Positions 35,095-43,099 of a DNA stretch of 62,019 nt are shown here, piece after piece (within the stretch, counting starts at the first letter, position 1; every line of letters begins with the position of its first letter). Made by a program: the position numbers and the translations under genes. The stretch is from positions 1-62,019 of the forward strand of contig NZ_ANBD01000144.1 in NCBI RefSeq assembly GCF_000341005.1, given 5' to 3'. The notes beneath the pieces were generated by a model that saw nothing but the letters and a program-made list of their open reading frames with translations, had not been told where the DNA came from and ran no database searches. This DNA is from Nocardiopsis alkaliphila YIM 80379 (GTDB lineage: Bacteria > Actinomycetota > Actinomycetes > Streptosporangiales > Streptosporangiaceae).

Positions 35095-35994
35095 ATGGCG
35101 CTCACCGGCCTCAGTGCCTTCCCGCTCACCCCACTCACCTCTACGGGGGAGGTCGACGAGGCGGCCTTCGTCGGCCTGGTGGATCGCCTCACCGCGGCCG
35201 AGGTCGATTCCATCTCCCCACTGGGATCGACCGGTTCCTACGCCTACCTGCATCGGGACGAGCGCGCTCGGGTGGCCCGGCTGGCCGTTGAACACGCGGC
35301 CGGTATCCCGGTGATCGTGGGCATCGGGGCTCTGCGTACCCGCGACGTCCTCGCCCACGCCGAGGACGCCCAAAGCGCGGGTGCGTCGGCCGTGCTGCTC
35401 GCCCCGATGTCCTACCAGCCGCTCACGCCCGACGACGTGTTCGGGTTGTACGAGGACGTGACCCGCGAACTCTCGGTACCGCTGGTGGTCTACGACAACC
35501 CTGGCACCACCCGTTTCACCTTCACCGATGAGCTGTATCGGGCGGTGGCGGAGCTCCCTGGGGTCTCCTCGATCAAGATCCCCGGTGTGCCCGCCGACCC
35601 GTCCGAGGCAGCCGCGCACGTCGCCGCGCTGCGCAGACTTCTTCCCGAACACCTCACCCTCGGGGTCTCCGGGGACGTGTTCGGTGCGACCGGTCTGAAC
35701 GCCGGCTGTGACGCCTGGTACTCGGTGATCGGCGGCACCCTGCCCGAGACGACGTTGGCTATCAGCCGTGCCGCGCGCGAAGGCGACGCGACGGGCGCGA
35801 TCGAAGCCTCCGATCGGCTGCGCCCGCTGTGGGACCTGTTCGCCGAGCACGGCAGCCTGCGCGTGGTCGCGGTGATCGCCGAGCACCTGGGCCTGGTGTC
35901 CACGCCGAGTCTTCCCACCCCGATCCGTGGCCTGTCCGGCGAGGACCGCGCGAAGGTGGTCGCCGTGGTCGAGGAGCTGGGGCTTGACGCCTGA
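35095..35994 (+). CDS. dihydrodipicolinate synthase/N-acetylneuraminate lyase-family protein
   Basis: A 299-residue DapA-superfamily aldolase with GAAGGAG before the ATG. The barrel has SPLGSTGSYAYLHRDER where DapA has its pyruvate-binding G-T-T/S-G-E motif; Ala/Tyr replacements there suggest a different substrate. VVYDNPGTTRFTF holds the catalytic Tyr, and SSIKIPGVPAD holds the Schiff-base Lys. True lysine-pathway DapA is normally more conserved at the first motif, so I regard this as a catabolic or specialised 2-oxo-acid aldolase. No partner gene is adjacent. Confidence 0.85.
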   Translation: MALTGLSAFPLTPLTSTGEVDEAAFVGLVDRLTAAEVDSISPLGSTGSYAYLHRDERARVARLAVEHAAGIPVIVGIGALRTRDVLAHAEDAQSAGASAVLLAPMSYQPLTPDDVFGLYEDVTRELSVPLVVYDNPGTTRFTFTDELYRAVAELPGVSSIKIPGVPADPSEAAAHVAALRRLLPEHLTLGVSGDVFGATGLNAGCDAWYSVIGGTLPETTLAISRAAREGDATGAIEASDRLRPLWDLFAEHGSLRVVAVIAEHLGLVSTPSLPTPIRGLSGEDRAKVVAVVEELGLDA

Positions 35995-36011
35995 GTCCAT
36001 CCCGACGCGGA

Positions 36012-36160
36012 GCAGCGCAGGATCTCGATGAGCGGCACCCACGTTTGTAGTGGCCCACGGGCCTGAGGCGATGAACCAGTGGATCGACCGGTGTCCCTCC
36101 CATCGGGATGGGGGGGCGGTGGCCACGCCTAGAACGACCCCGCTGACCGGATCGACATGG
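36012..36160 (-). pseudogene. decayed fragment of the 27719-28219 membrane-protein gene
   Basis: On the minus strand one frame reads SGVVLGVATAPPSR, HRSIHWFIASG, matching SGVILGVAASPSSR, ERSLLQWLIAP of the intact gene. After a deletion and frameshift another frame reads LQTWVPLIEILRC against LVQMWVLLIEILR. The shared 3' DNA is nearly identical: GCGCAGGATCTCGATGAG occurs at both loci. The stop codon is lost (TGC for TGA). Confidence 0.75.
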
Positions 36161-36284
36161 ACGCACTGCTCCGCACCTCGTACTCGGACCCTTCACTCTG
36201 GCGTCTCACTCCTGGTCATCGTCCACCACGTCACCGAGGGCATCGACCTCCAAGGCGATCTCGTCGACGTTCATGACCAGTGGG

Positions 36285-36908
36285 TCACCGAGGCACCTCG
36301 GTGAGGCATGTTCGGCCGATGAGTTCCAGACCCAGGTGAGCCACGGCCAGTAGTTCTTCCCTACCCGCACCCAGATCGGACCGGGCGGACAGGCCCTGCC
36401 ACACCGTTTGCACCAGTCCCGTGAGCACGGTGGGATCCGTCGTCGGCGCGGCGTCCCCCTCGATCACCGCTCGCTCGATGCGCGCCCGGAGTCGGTCTTC
36501 GTCGAAACGTTGCAGATCGGCGACATACCCGCGGACATCGAACGTGGCGGAAGTGTCCGCCATGGCGGCGCTACTGGTCAGGCAGCCCGGATGTCCTTCC
36601 TCGACTCGGCCGAACTCATACACGGAGTCGATCAACACCCGCTCGATGACCCGCTCGAGCGTGGTCTCACCCACCGCACGTTCATAGATGGCGCTGTACC
36701 GCAGCGCGTACGTGCGCACCGCTTCGTCGAACAGGTCCGCCTTGGTGCCGAACGCTGCGTACAGGCTCGAATTGGAGATGCCCAGGGATGCCACGAGCAT
36801 CCGTGTGGAGGTCCCCGAGAAGCCATGCCGCCAGAACAGGCACGCGGCTCGTCTCAGTGCGAGCTCACGGTCGAACAATCGCGGACGCCCCGCGGTCTTC
36901 TTCACCAT
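36285..36908 (-). CDS. TetR-family regulator
   Basis: A 207-residue repressor-type protein. The N-terminal helix-turn-helix (about 10-58) reads AACLFWRHGFSGTSTRMLVASLGISNSSLYAAFGTKADLF, a strong TetR signature. The C-terminal part includes the HPGCLTSSAAMADTSATFDV region typical of the family that contains a conserved Gly-Cys in the ligand domain. It is divergent from the alpha/beta hydrolase at 36946 with only 37 bp between the start codons. I infer that it represses both itself and the hydrolase. Ligand unknown. Confidence 0.92.
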   Translation of the reverse strand: MVKKTAGRPRLFDRELALRRAACLFWRHGFSGTSTRMLVASLGISNSSLYAAFGTKADLFDEAVRTYALRYSAIYERAVGETTLERVIERVLIDSVYEFGRVEEGHPGCLTSSAAMADTSATFDVRGYVADLQRFDEDRLRARIERAVIEGDAAPTTDPTVLTGLVQTVWQGLSARSDLGAGREELLAVAHLGLELIGRTCLTEVPR

Positions 36909-36933
36909 GTTGCCAATTCTAGAGCAAACGCCC

Positions 36934-36939
36934 CATAAT
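36934..36939 (+). promoter_or_regulatory. -10 box of leaderless hydrolase gene
   Basis: CATAAT lies 6 nt before the GTG at 36946, with no ribosome site. A weak dyad TTGC-N10-GCAA (36910-36927) in the same 37-bp gap may be the TetR operator. Confidence 0.4.
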
Positions 36940-36945
36940 GGAGTT

Positions 36946-37833
36946 GTGGAGCGAACGATTCAAAAACGTGTCGAGGTCGATGACGGTTGGATCACCGTGG
37001 ACATCTACGGTGATCCCGATGGGCCGGCGCTCATCATGGTCCCCGGCGTGATGGCCGATGCCGCCGCCTGGGCGGACGTGGCTCGACACCTCGGCGCGTG
37101 GCGCACGGTCGCGATCGTCAACCGTCGAGGCCGGTGGCCTTCGGCACCGTTGGCCCCGACCTACTCCCTTCGAACGGAACTCGACGACGTCGCGATGGTT
37201 CTGCGTGACTTCTCCGACGTTCGGGTGCTCTTCGGCTGGAGTTATGGAGGTCTGATCGCCCTGCACCTGGCGAACACTCGAACGGTTCCGCACGTGATCG
37301 CTTACGAACCGGTCATGCACCCGTTCGGGGCGCACGCGCTACCGCTACTGCGGCGGGCGCACGATGACGCCGATTTCGACGCCGTCGTCGAGCTCGTACT
37401 TGGCCGGATCGCCGGCATGGACGAGGACACGGTCGGGGCGCTGCGAGGCAATGACTCGGTATGGGGCGAATTGCGGCGCCTTGGCAGACCGGTCCATGCC
37501 GAAACGGTAGCGATCGACGAGGCTCCCCAGCCCGCCGAGCTCGCGACGGGAGCCGAACGGGTCGACCTGATCATCGGCGAGCTCAACCGGGGCCGGGCAC
37601 CGTACGGGACCTCGTTCGATGACGTCGCACGCCATGTGTTCGATGCGACGGTGCACGAACTCGGCGGGCAAGGTCACCTGGCTCATCTCGAAGCACCGGC
37701 CCATCTGGCGACACTCATCAACGGTCTCGGTACCCCGCTGACCGACCGTTTCGTCCGAGAGTCGACCGGCCATGGGGATGGACCGCGCACGGCCGAGTCC
37801 ACCGGCCCCGATTCGCACTACTGGCCGGCCTGA
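36946..37833 (+). CDS. alpha/beta hydrolase
   Basis: A 295-residue alpha/beta-hydrolase-fold enzyme, start GTG 36946 (VERTIQKRVEVDDGW). Upstream codons of the open frame run through the TetR gene and are not used. GPALIMVPGVMADAAAW supplies the oxyanion region, VLFGWSYGGLIALHLA holds the nucleophile Ser99 in a GxSxG elbow, and GGQGHLAHLEAPAHL gives the catalytic His near the end. Substrate class (ester, lactone or carbon-carbon bond) cannot be read from sequence. The gene is probably leaderless and under control of the divergent TetR regulator. Confidence 0.88.
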   Translation: MERTIQKRVEVDDGWITVDIYGDPDGPALIMVPGVMADAAAWADVARHLGAWRTVAIVNRRGRWPSAPLAPTYSLRTELDDVAMVLRDFSDVRVLFGWSYGGLIALHLANTRTVPHVIAYEPVMHPFGAHALPLLRRAHDDADFDAVVELVLGRIAGMDEDTVGALRGNDSVWGELRRLGRPVHAETVAIDEAPQPAELATGAERVDLIIGELNRGRAPYGTSFDDVARHVFDATVHELGGQGHLAHLEAPAHLATLINGLGTPLTDRFVRESTGHGDGPRTAESTGPDSHYWPA

Positions 37834-37950
37834 GGGGTCTGGCCGTCCATGCCGTCGTAGGGCACTGGCGTAGGGTGTGGCGGCGGGTTCGCGCCGCGCG
37901 CCGACCCCGATGGCACGGGACGAGAAGAACACGGAAAGCGAGGTGGCGGG

Positions 37951-38802
37951 GTGGCTCGCTGGTTCGGCGGACGCAGGAAGAAGGCCGGGTCGGCGAAGGC
38001 CCCGAGAGGGCCAGGGTCCGCGCCGGCCGAGGAAGCGGGGCGGCCCAAGGAGGACCCGGAGGTCGCGTCGACGCCACCGGACTTCTACGACGGGGCCGAC
38101 CAGCTGATGGCCCGGGCCCAAACCCACTTCGGGCAGGGCGAATCCGCGCGGGCCGAGATCCTCTTCGACGCGGCCGCCACCGAGTACCGCCGAGTCACCG
38201 AGTCCCTGGGCACGAGCCAGGCGTCGGGCGAGGTCGTCCTGAAGATCGCCATGGCGCTGCGGATGCGCGGCAAGGTCCTCACCGAACTGGGCCGTTTCGA
38301 CGACGCCGTCGGCGCGGGGGCCGAAGCGCTCGCCCTCCTCCAGCAGTTCATTCCCGGCCAGGACTTCGAGGCCCTGGTCCGGGAGGCCCCCGAGCTCGCC
38401 GACAACTACGCCTCGACGCTGGACGACGTGGTCGTGGCCCGGGTCAACGCCACGGTGCGGGCGGCGCAGGAGGAGCGGGCCGACGCCGAGCTGTTGGAGG
38501 AGACCCTCCTGCACGCGAACGCGGCTTTGACGGTGCGCAACCTCCTGCTCGATCGGGACTCGCCCCGAACCTGGCCCGGGTTGGCCGGGGCGCTGGTCTC
38601 CCTGGGGCACCTGGAGATGCTGTTGGGCGCCGGCGAGAAAGGTGTACCGCGAGTGACCAGGGCGAACGCGATCCTGACGAACGTGGACGCCGACGATCCG
38701 CTCAAACGCAGGGCGGCCGAGGCCCTGCGCGCGGCCGAGGGACTCTATCCGCAGATCCTCGGGGACCACCCGGTGCCCACCGATCCTCGACAGGCCCTGT
38801 GA
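37951..38802 (+). CDS. TPR-like helical hypothetical protein
   Basis: A 283-residue soluble protein starting at GTG 37951. The first about 45 residues are basic and Pro/Ala-rich. The remainder is helical with tetratricopeptide-like units, for example QLMARAQTHFGQGESARAEILFD, KIAMALRMRGKVLTELGRFDDAVGAGAEAL and the ANAALTVRNLLLDRDSPRTW segment. TPR proteins act as binding scaffolds. No catalytic motif is seen. It converges with the DUF1801 gene 25 bp downstream. Confidence 0.75.
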   Translation: MARWFGGRRKKAGSAKAPRGPGSAPAEEAGRPKEDPEVASTPPDFYDGADQLMARAQTHFGQGESARAEILFDAAATEYRRVTESLGTSQASGEVVLKIAMALRMRGKVLTELGRFDDAVGAGAEALALLQQFIPGQDFEALVREAPELADNYASTLDDVVVARVNATVRAAQEERADAELLEETLLHANAALTVRNLLLDRDSPRTWPGLAGALVSLGHLEMLLGAGEKGVPRVTRANAILTNVDADDPLKRRAAEALRAAEGLYPQILGDHPVPTDPRQAL

Positions 38803-38827
38803 CCACCGCTCGGTCGGCGTCCGGTCT

Positions 38828-39274
38828 TCAGGCGACGGCTCTTTCCAGCAGCGAGACGATCGTCTTCTCGGCCTCCTCGCTCAGCTCGCGCACGGCGAAG
38901 GAGGTCGCCCACAGCCCTCCGTGGTCATCCAGGCCCGCCTCGGGCGTGAACCCGAAGGTGGAGTAGCGCTCCTTGTCGTCATGGCCGCTGCGGAAGAAGC
39001 ACACGACCTTGTCCTTCCTGGCGTAGGCCGGCTGCCCGTACCACAGCTTCGGCTTCAGATCGGGGGCCGTGGCGGTGACCAGGGCGTGGACGCGTTCGGC
39101 CAAGGCGCGGTCGGCGGGTTCCATCGCCTCGATCTTGGCCAGAAGATCGCGTTCCTCTCTGGCGGCCTTGTCGCCACGGCCACCGCGCCCGGCTTCCTTC
39201 TTCAGCTCGGCGGCCCGCTCCTTCATCGCGGTGCGCTCCGTCTCAAAGAACCCGCTCGTGTTCTCGCCGCTCAT
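38828..39274 (-). CDS. DUF1801-family (YdhG-like) protein
   Basis: A 148-residue protein, starting MSGENTSGFF after an unneeded 29-codon extension. An N-terminal charged helix (about 12-45) is followed by a DUF1801 domain: LVTATAPDLKPKLWYGQPAYARKDKVVCFFRSG, then ERYSTFGFTPEAGLDDHGGLWATSFAVREL. These iron-chaperone-like or SRPBCC-adjacent small proteins occur across actinobacteria, with no firmly known function. The N-terminal coiled extension is longer than in many members. Confidence 0.8.
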   Translation of the reverse strand: MSGENTSGFFETERTAMKERAAELKKEAGRGGRGDKAAREERDLLAKIEAMEPADRALAERVHALVTATAPDLKPKLWYGQPAYARKDKVVCFFRSGHDDKERYSTFGFTPEAGLDDHGGLWATSFAVRELSEEAEKTIVSLLERAVA

Positions 39275-39371
39275 CACCTTCGCTCCTTGCCGGCCGATCG
39301 CGGATGGGGTGGCCTTCTCCCAGGAGAGCAGGGGGCACCGACATTTCACGAGCGCCGGCACGAACGGGCGC

Positions 39372-40139
39372 TCACACCAGACTCGGAGTGAAAAGGCAGG
39401 AGACTCCGGGTGACCACAGGACGGAGACGGGGCGTTCGTCGAGCGGTTCGATTCCCGCCACCGGCAACAGGTTCCCGTCCACGTGCGACAGCTCGGCCCG
39501 ATGCAGCGGCCAGGGGCGGTGCCCGACCCGTAGCCACCACGTACGTCCCAGGTGGCGGGTGTGCAGGCCCCAGCGCGCGGTGACGAACCGCTCCAGATCG
39601 TTCGGTTCGCTGATCGGCTCGGTGACGCGCAACGACCACGACCCTTGGGCGGTGCCGGGGAAGCGGCGCCGGACCGCCCCGGCGCGTCGCCCGTCGGGGC
39701 CTTGACGCAGGGCCACGTCGGCCCAGGTGTAGGAGAGCCCGGTCAGGGAGCGAGCCGCCGCTACGACGTGCGCGGCGTCGGTGTCCATCGTCAAGAACAC
39801 CACCCCGCGCCGGCCGTGTTCGTCGACCGAGTACAAGCGCACGTTCACCTCTCCGAACGCGCCCACGGGGATCGCGTTCAGTGCCAGGGTGCTCGGCACG
39901 CCGAACGCGACCAGCCCCACGTAGGTGCGGCCGTGGAGGGTGTCCGGTCGAGTGCCCTCGGGCAGCAGCGGCGCCACGGCGGCGGGGTCCACGGCCCAGT
40001 GCACGAAGCTCACGTCCACCCACGTCTGGCGCAACAGGGCCGGGCCCGGCAGGGGTGGAGGCAGGGCCGAGCGGGGGTCCCACCGGGTACCGGCTTCGGG
40101 GATGAACCCGTCTGGCGTCCGCGCTCGCATGGCCTCCAT
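39372..40139 (-). CDS. DUF2071 (YqjF-like) protein
   Basis: A 255-residue member of the DUF2071 family. Typical pieces are QTWVDVSFVHWAVDPAAVAPLLPEGTRPDTLHGRTYVGLVAF, VNVRLYSVDEHGRRGVVFLTMD and the late FVTARWGLHTRHLGRTWWLRV. Members adopt an acetoacetate-decarboxylase-like fold, but activity is generally unproven. An ATG three codons later has a better GGAGG, so the true start may be there. It lies 37 bp after the PadR gene on the same strand and may be co-transcribed with it. Confidence 0.85.
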   Translation of the reverse strand: MEAMRARTPDGFIPEAGTRWDPRSALPPPLPGPALLRQTWVDVSFVHWAVDPAAVAPLLPEGTRPDTLHGRTYVGLVAFGVPSTLALNAIPVGAFGEVNVRLYSVDEHGRRGVVFLTMDTDAAHVVAAARSLTGLSYTWADVALRQGPDGRRAGAVRRRFPGTAQGSWSLRVTEPISEPNDLERFVTARWGLHTRHLGRTWWLRVGHRPWPLHRAELSHVDGNLLPVAGIEPLDERPVSVLWSPGVSCLFTPSLV

Positions 40140-40176
40140 CCTGCTCCTGTCCGTCCGTTTCCACCAGAGTCGGCGG

Positions 40177-40716
40177 TCAGTGATCGGGGCGCTCGTGCTC
40201 GTCGGCGTGCGCGCGGAACCAGTCGATCGCGAAGCGGTGGGTGGCGATGCCGTAGTCGAGGGTCGCGCGCTGGTGGGTGTAGAGGTCGCGTTGTTCCTCG
40301 GGGACGTCCTGGGCGTCGACCTTCTCCTCGAGCGCGGTGAGCCGGGCCAGATCCTCCTCGAAGCGTTCGGTGAGTCTGCGCAGTACCGGGACGCGTTCGT
40401 GCGGCTCCAGCAGACCGAGGAAGTACAGCCTGGGTAGCGCGGCGGCTTCGGGGTCGGCCCCGGTCGGTTCGCCGGTCATCCACGTCCGGAACTCGGCGCG
40501 GCCGGCGTCGGTGACCCGGTACACCTTCCGGCCGCGCGCCCCGGGTTCGACGTGGGCGACATCGATCAGGCCTCGTGCGAGCAGGCCGTCCAAGGCGCGT
40601 TTGATGCTGCCCGAACTGGCGCTGTAGAAGAGCGAGACACCGGACTCGAACGCTTTGATGAGGTCGTAGAGGGACTGCCGGCGGATCAGGAGCAGTCCAA
40701 GGATCACGTGGGCCAT
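40177..40716 (-). CDS. PadR-family transcriptional regulator
   Basis: A 179-residue regulator. The winged helix (about 1-85) opens MAHVILGLLLIRRQSLYDLIKAFE and has SSGSIKRALDGLLARGLI and GRKVYRVTDAGRAEF. A long C-terminal helical dimerisation region (Vir_Tran-like, about 95-175) contains RLYFLGLLEPHERVPVLRRL. It is divergent from the serine hydrolase at 40810. The palindrome at 40749-40763 overlapping that promoter is its likely operator. Confidence 0.92.
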   Translation of the reverse strand: MAHVILGLLLIRRQSLYDLIKAFESGVSLFYSASSGSIKRALDGLLARGLIDVAHVEPGARGRKVYRVTDAGRAEFRTWMTGEPTGADPEAAALPRLYFLGLLEPHERVPVLRRLTERFEEDLARLTALEEKVDAQDVPEEQRDLYTHQRATLDYGIATHRFAIDWFRAHADEHERPDH

Positions 40717-40733
40717 GGGGGAAGCCTAGGACA

Positions 40734-40763
40734 TTGACTCTCAAAGACATGTCTAATAGACAT
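40734..40763 (+). promoter_or_regulatory. serine-hydrolase promoter with PadR-type operator
   Basis: TTGACT (40734-40739), a 17-nt spacer and TAGACA (40757-40762) form a good sigma-A promoter. ATGTCT-AAT-AGACAT (40749-40763), a perfect dyad with the ATGT/ACAT ends known for PadR sites, covers the -10 box. Binding would block the promoter. Confidence 0.7.
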
Positions 40764-40809
40764 ATTAGTAACCGGACGTTTCCGCTCCCCTCGATGAGGT
40801 GACTCGCCC

Positions 40810-41901
40810 ATGGCCTCCCCCGCACTCGAACACCGCGACGTGCGACGTCTGCGCTCCTGGCTCGAACGCGCCACCCGCCGCCGTGGCGACATGCCCGCGC
40901 CCCAGGTCCTCGTCCAAGCGCCCGGTCTCGAATTCGGTTTCGGCGACTTGGACCGGCCCTTCCACTCCGCCAGCGTGGGCAAGCTCATGACGGCCACGCT
41001 CATCGTCACGCTCGTGGAACAGGGTCGGTTCTCCTTCACCGACCCGATCGGGTCCCTGTTGCCCGCGAGCGACGTCACCGGTCTGCCCGCCGCTTCCGGT
41101 GTGGACGTGGGCACCGACGTGACCGTCGAGCACTTGCTGACGCACACCAGCGGTGTCCCCGACTTCTTCGAACCGCCACGCGGCACGGAGACCGCCGCCT
41201 CGTTCAGGACCATCACCACCGAACGCGACCGCCTCTGGCGTCCCGCCGAACTCCTCGACCAGGCGCGCCTTCTACCGCCCGTCGGTCGGCCGGGAGAGCA
41301 CTTCCACTACGCCGATACCGGCTACGTCCTGTTGGGGCGGATCGCCGAGGAGGCCACCGGGGAACGCTTTTCCACGCTTATGCGGGAACGGATCTTCGTC
41401 CCCGGTGGAATGGTGAACGCTTCCACGCCCTACGACCCCGACGACGAGCCCGAGGACCTGGCCGAACTCGATGTCGCCCCGTGCTGGATCGACGGTCGCG
41501 AACTCAGTAGGGCCCGCAGCGTCAGTCTCGACTGGGCGGGCGGGAACATCGTCAGCACCGCCGAGGACCTGGTGAACTTTCAGCGGGCGCTGCACGGCGG
41601 TCGACTCATCTCCCGGTTCCACTTGGAGTACCTGGCGCGGCCGCGCCGTCGCTTCCGGCGCGGGATCCACTACGGCGCGGGCACCATGACCCTGAGGTTC
41701 GGCGAGTTCCTTCCACCGTTGATGCGGGGGCTGCCCGAGCCGGTGGGACACAACGGGTTCTGGGCGACGCACATGTTCTACTACCCGGACCAGGACGCCC
41801 ACGTGGTACTCAACTTCCACTCCACCCGTCAGATGAACGCGAGTTTCATGGCCCACTCCCGCATCGCCCGAATTCTCGCCGCGCGGGAACGCCCGTCCTG
41901 A
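40810..41901 (+). CDS. beta-lactamase/PBP4-like serine hydrolase
   Basis: A 363-residue penicillin-binding-like hydrolase, with GAGGTGA 9 nt before the ATG. The nucleophile motif S55-V-G-K58 lies in FHSASVGKLMTATL. The second motif is HYADTGYVLLG, with Asp where Asn or Ser usually stands (Y-x-N). A late VGHNGFWATHMF matches the third, KTG-like, position. VDVGTDVTVEHLLTHTSGVPDF is the usual family loop. No signal peptide, so cytosolic. Such enzymes are often esterases or D-aminopeptidases rather than beta-lactamases. The divergent PadR regulator probably controls it. Confidence 0.88.
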   Translation: MASPALEHRDVRRLRSWLERATRRRGDMPAPQVLVQAPGLEFGFGDLDRPFHSASVGKLMTATLIVTLVEQGRFSFTDPIGSLLPASDVTGLPAASGVDVGTDVTVEHLLTHTSGVPDFFEPPRGTETAASFRTITTERDRLWRPAELLDQARLLPPVGRPGEHFHYADTGYVLLGRIAEEATGERFSTLMRERIFVPGGMVNASTPYDPDDEPEDLAELDVAPCWIDGRELSRARSVSLDWAGGNIVSTAEDLVNFQRALHGGRLISRFHLEYLARPRRRFRRGIHYGAGTMTLRFGEFLPPLMRGLPEPVGHNGFWATHMFYYPDQDAHVVLNFHSTRQMNASFMAHSRIARILAARERPS

Positions 41902-41908
41902 CTCGCCC

Positions 41909-41922
41909 CCGACCGGGGTCGG
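41909..41922. terminator. short hairpin between convergent genes
   Basis: CCGACC-GG-GGTCGG fills most of the 29-bp gap between the stops of the serine hydrolase and the VOC gene, so it can serve both strands. Confidence 0.55.
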
Positions 41923-41930
41923 CGTTCGCC

Positions 41931-42869
41931 TCAGATCTTGAGGAGGTCCTCCACACCGGTACCCGGAAGGCTCACGGTGACCTGCGTGCCCCACGGGTCC
42001 TTGGCCGATACGGACCGGCCGGTGTCCGCGTAGCCCACACCCTTGTCCTTGAGGCGGGCGACCAGGGCGTCCAGGTCCTCACGGGCGGGCACGGTCACCG
42101 CCACGTCGCCCAGGCCCAAACGCGAGGCGCGGGGTCCCACGCCCCTGCTGTTCCAGGTGTTCATCGCGACGTGGTGGTGGTATCCGCCGGCGGCGGCGAA
42201 CAGGGCGCCGGGGTAGCTGCGCACCGTGGTCTCGAAGCCCAGGGTGTCCACGTAGAAGTCCTGGGCCTGGGCGATGTCGCCGACCTGGAGGTGGACGTGG
42301 CCGACCTTGCCGGGTAGGCGGGGCGCGGTGTCCACGGCGGCCTGGTCCAGGTGCTCACGCAGGAAGGCGTTGGGGTCCAGGTACTCGGTGGCCATGCGCA
42401 GCTCACCATCCGGGGCGTAGGTCCACTCCGAGCGCGCACGGTCGATGTAGAGCTCGATGCCGTTGCCCTCGGGGTCGGTGAAGTAGAAGGCCTCACTCAC
42501 GAGGTGGTCCGAGGATCCGACGAAGCGACTACGGCTGTCCTTGGCGGCGCGGTAAACGGTGGCGGCCAGGCTCTGACGGTCCTCGAAGAGGAAGGCGGTG
42601 TGGAACAGGCCGGCCTCGCGTGGGTCCACGGCGGGCAGGTCCGGGGTGGAGATGAGCCGGACCATCGGGGTGGTTCCGCGACCGAGGACCCGGTGGACCT
42701 GGCGGCCGTGCGCACGCTCCTCGACAGGTTCGAGCGCGAGGGCCTGGGAGTAGTAGGAGCTCATCAGTTCGAGGTCGCCCACGTGCAGGGTGACCGCGTC
42801 CATCCCGGTGTGCGGGTTGAGCACGCGCGTGATGTCGGTGTCGTGCTGAGTCGTCACGTTGTCGGCCAT
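41931..42869 (-). CDS. VOC-family (extradiol-type) dioxygenase
   Basis: A 312-residue protein with two vicinal-oxygen-chelate modules, start MADNVTTQHD. Module one has DAVTLHVGDLELMSSYY, LFHTAFLFEDR and DPEGNGIELYIDR (a His-His-Glu set). Module two has VGHVHLQVGDIAQAQDFYVDTLG, YHHHVAMNTWNSRG and DPWGTQVTV. The layout matches catechol-2,3-dioxygenase-like proteins of Bacillus and actinobacteria. In these one module normally binds Fe(II); metal use and substrate are not established here. A dyad upstream (42931-42950) may be its operator. Confidence 0.88.
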   Translation of the reverse strand: MADNVTTQHDTDITRVLNPHTGMDAVTLHVGDLELMSSYYSQALALEPVEERAHGRQVHRVLGRGTTPMVRLISTPDLPAVDPREAGLFHTAFLFEDRQSLAATVYRAAKDSRSRFVGSSDHLVSEAFYFTDPEGNGIELYIDRARSEWTYAPDGELRMATEYLDPNAFLREHLDQAAVDTAPRLPGKVGHVHLQVGDIAQAQDFYVDTLGFETTVRSYPGALFAAAGGYHHHVAMNTWNSRGVGPRASRLGLGDVAVTVPAREDLDALVARLKDKGVGYADTGRSVSAKDPWGTQVTVSLPGTGVEDLLKI

Positions 42870-42930
42870 GACCGGTTCCCTTCCACGAGATCGGTGTGAC
42901 ACGTCATCGCGCCACTCATCTGCTCACAAC

Positions 42931-42950
42931 ATACCTTCCTGGGAAGATAT
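42931..42950. promoter_or_regulatory. 20-bp palindromic operator candidate
   Basis: ATACCTTCCT and GGGAAGATAT are inverted halves matching at 8 of 10 positions, about 60 bp upstream of the VOC gene start. Such a dyad is of the size bound by MarR or TetR dimers. The nearest regulator gene is the TetR gene at 43100. Confidence 0.55.
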
Positions 42951-43099
42951 TCGCTAGACAGTTGAGAGTTCAATCACCAACGGAGTGACTTCTTCTTCGA
43001 TGTACGCACGTTCGAGAAGAGTTCAAGGCGTGGGGACACACCTTCGCTCATGAGCGAAGGTCGGGTTTCAGATCCGCCGTGGGAGCCTCGGATACGGGG

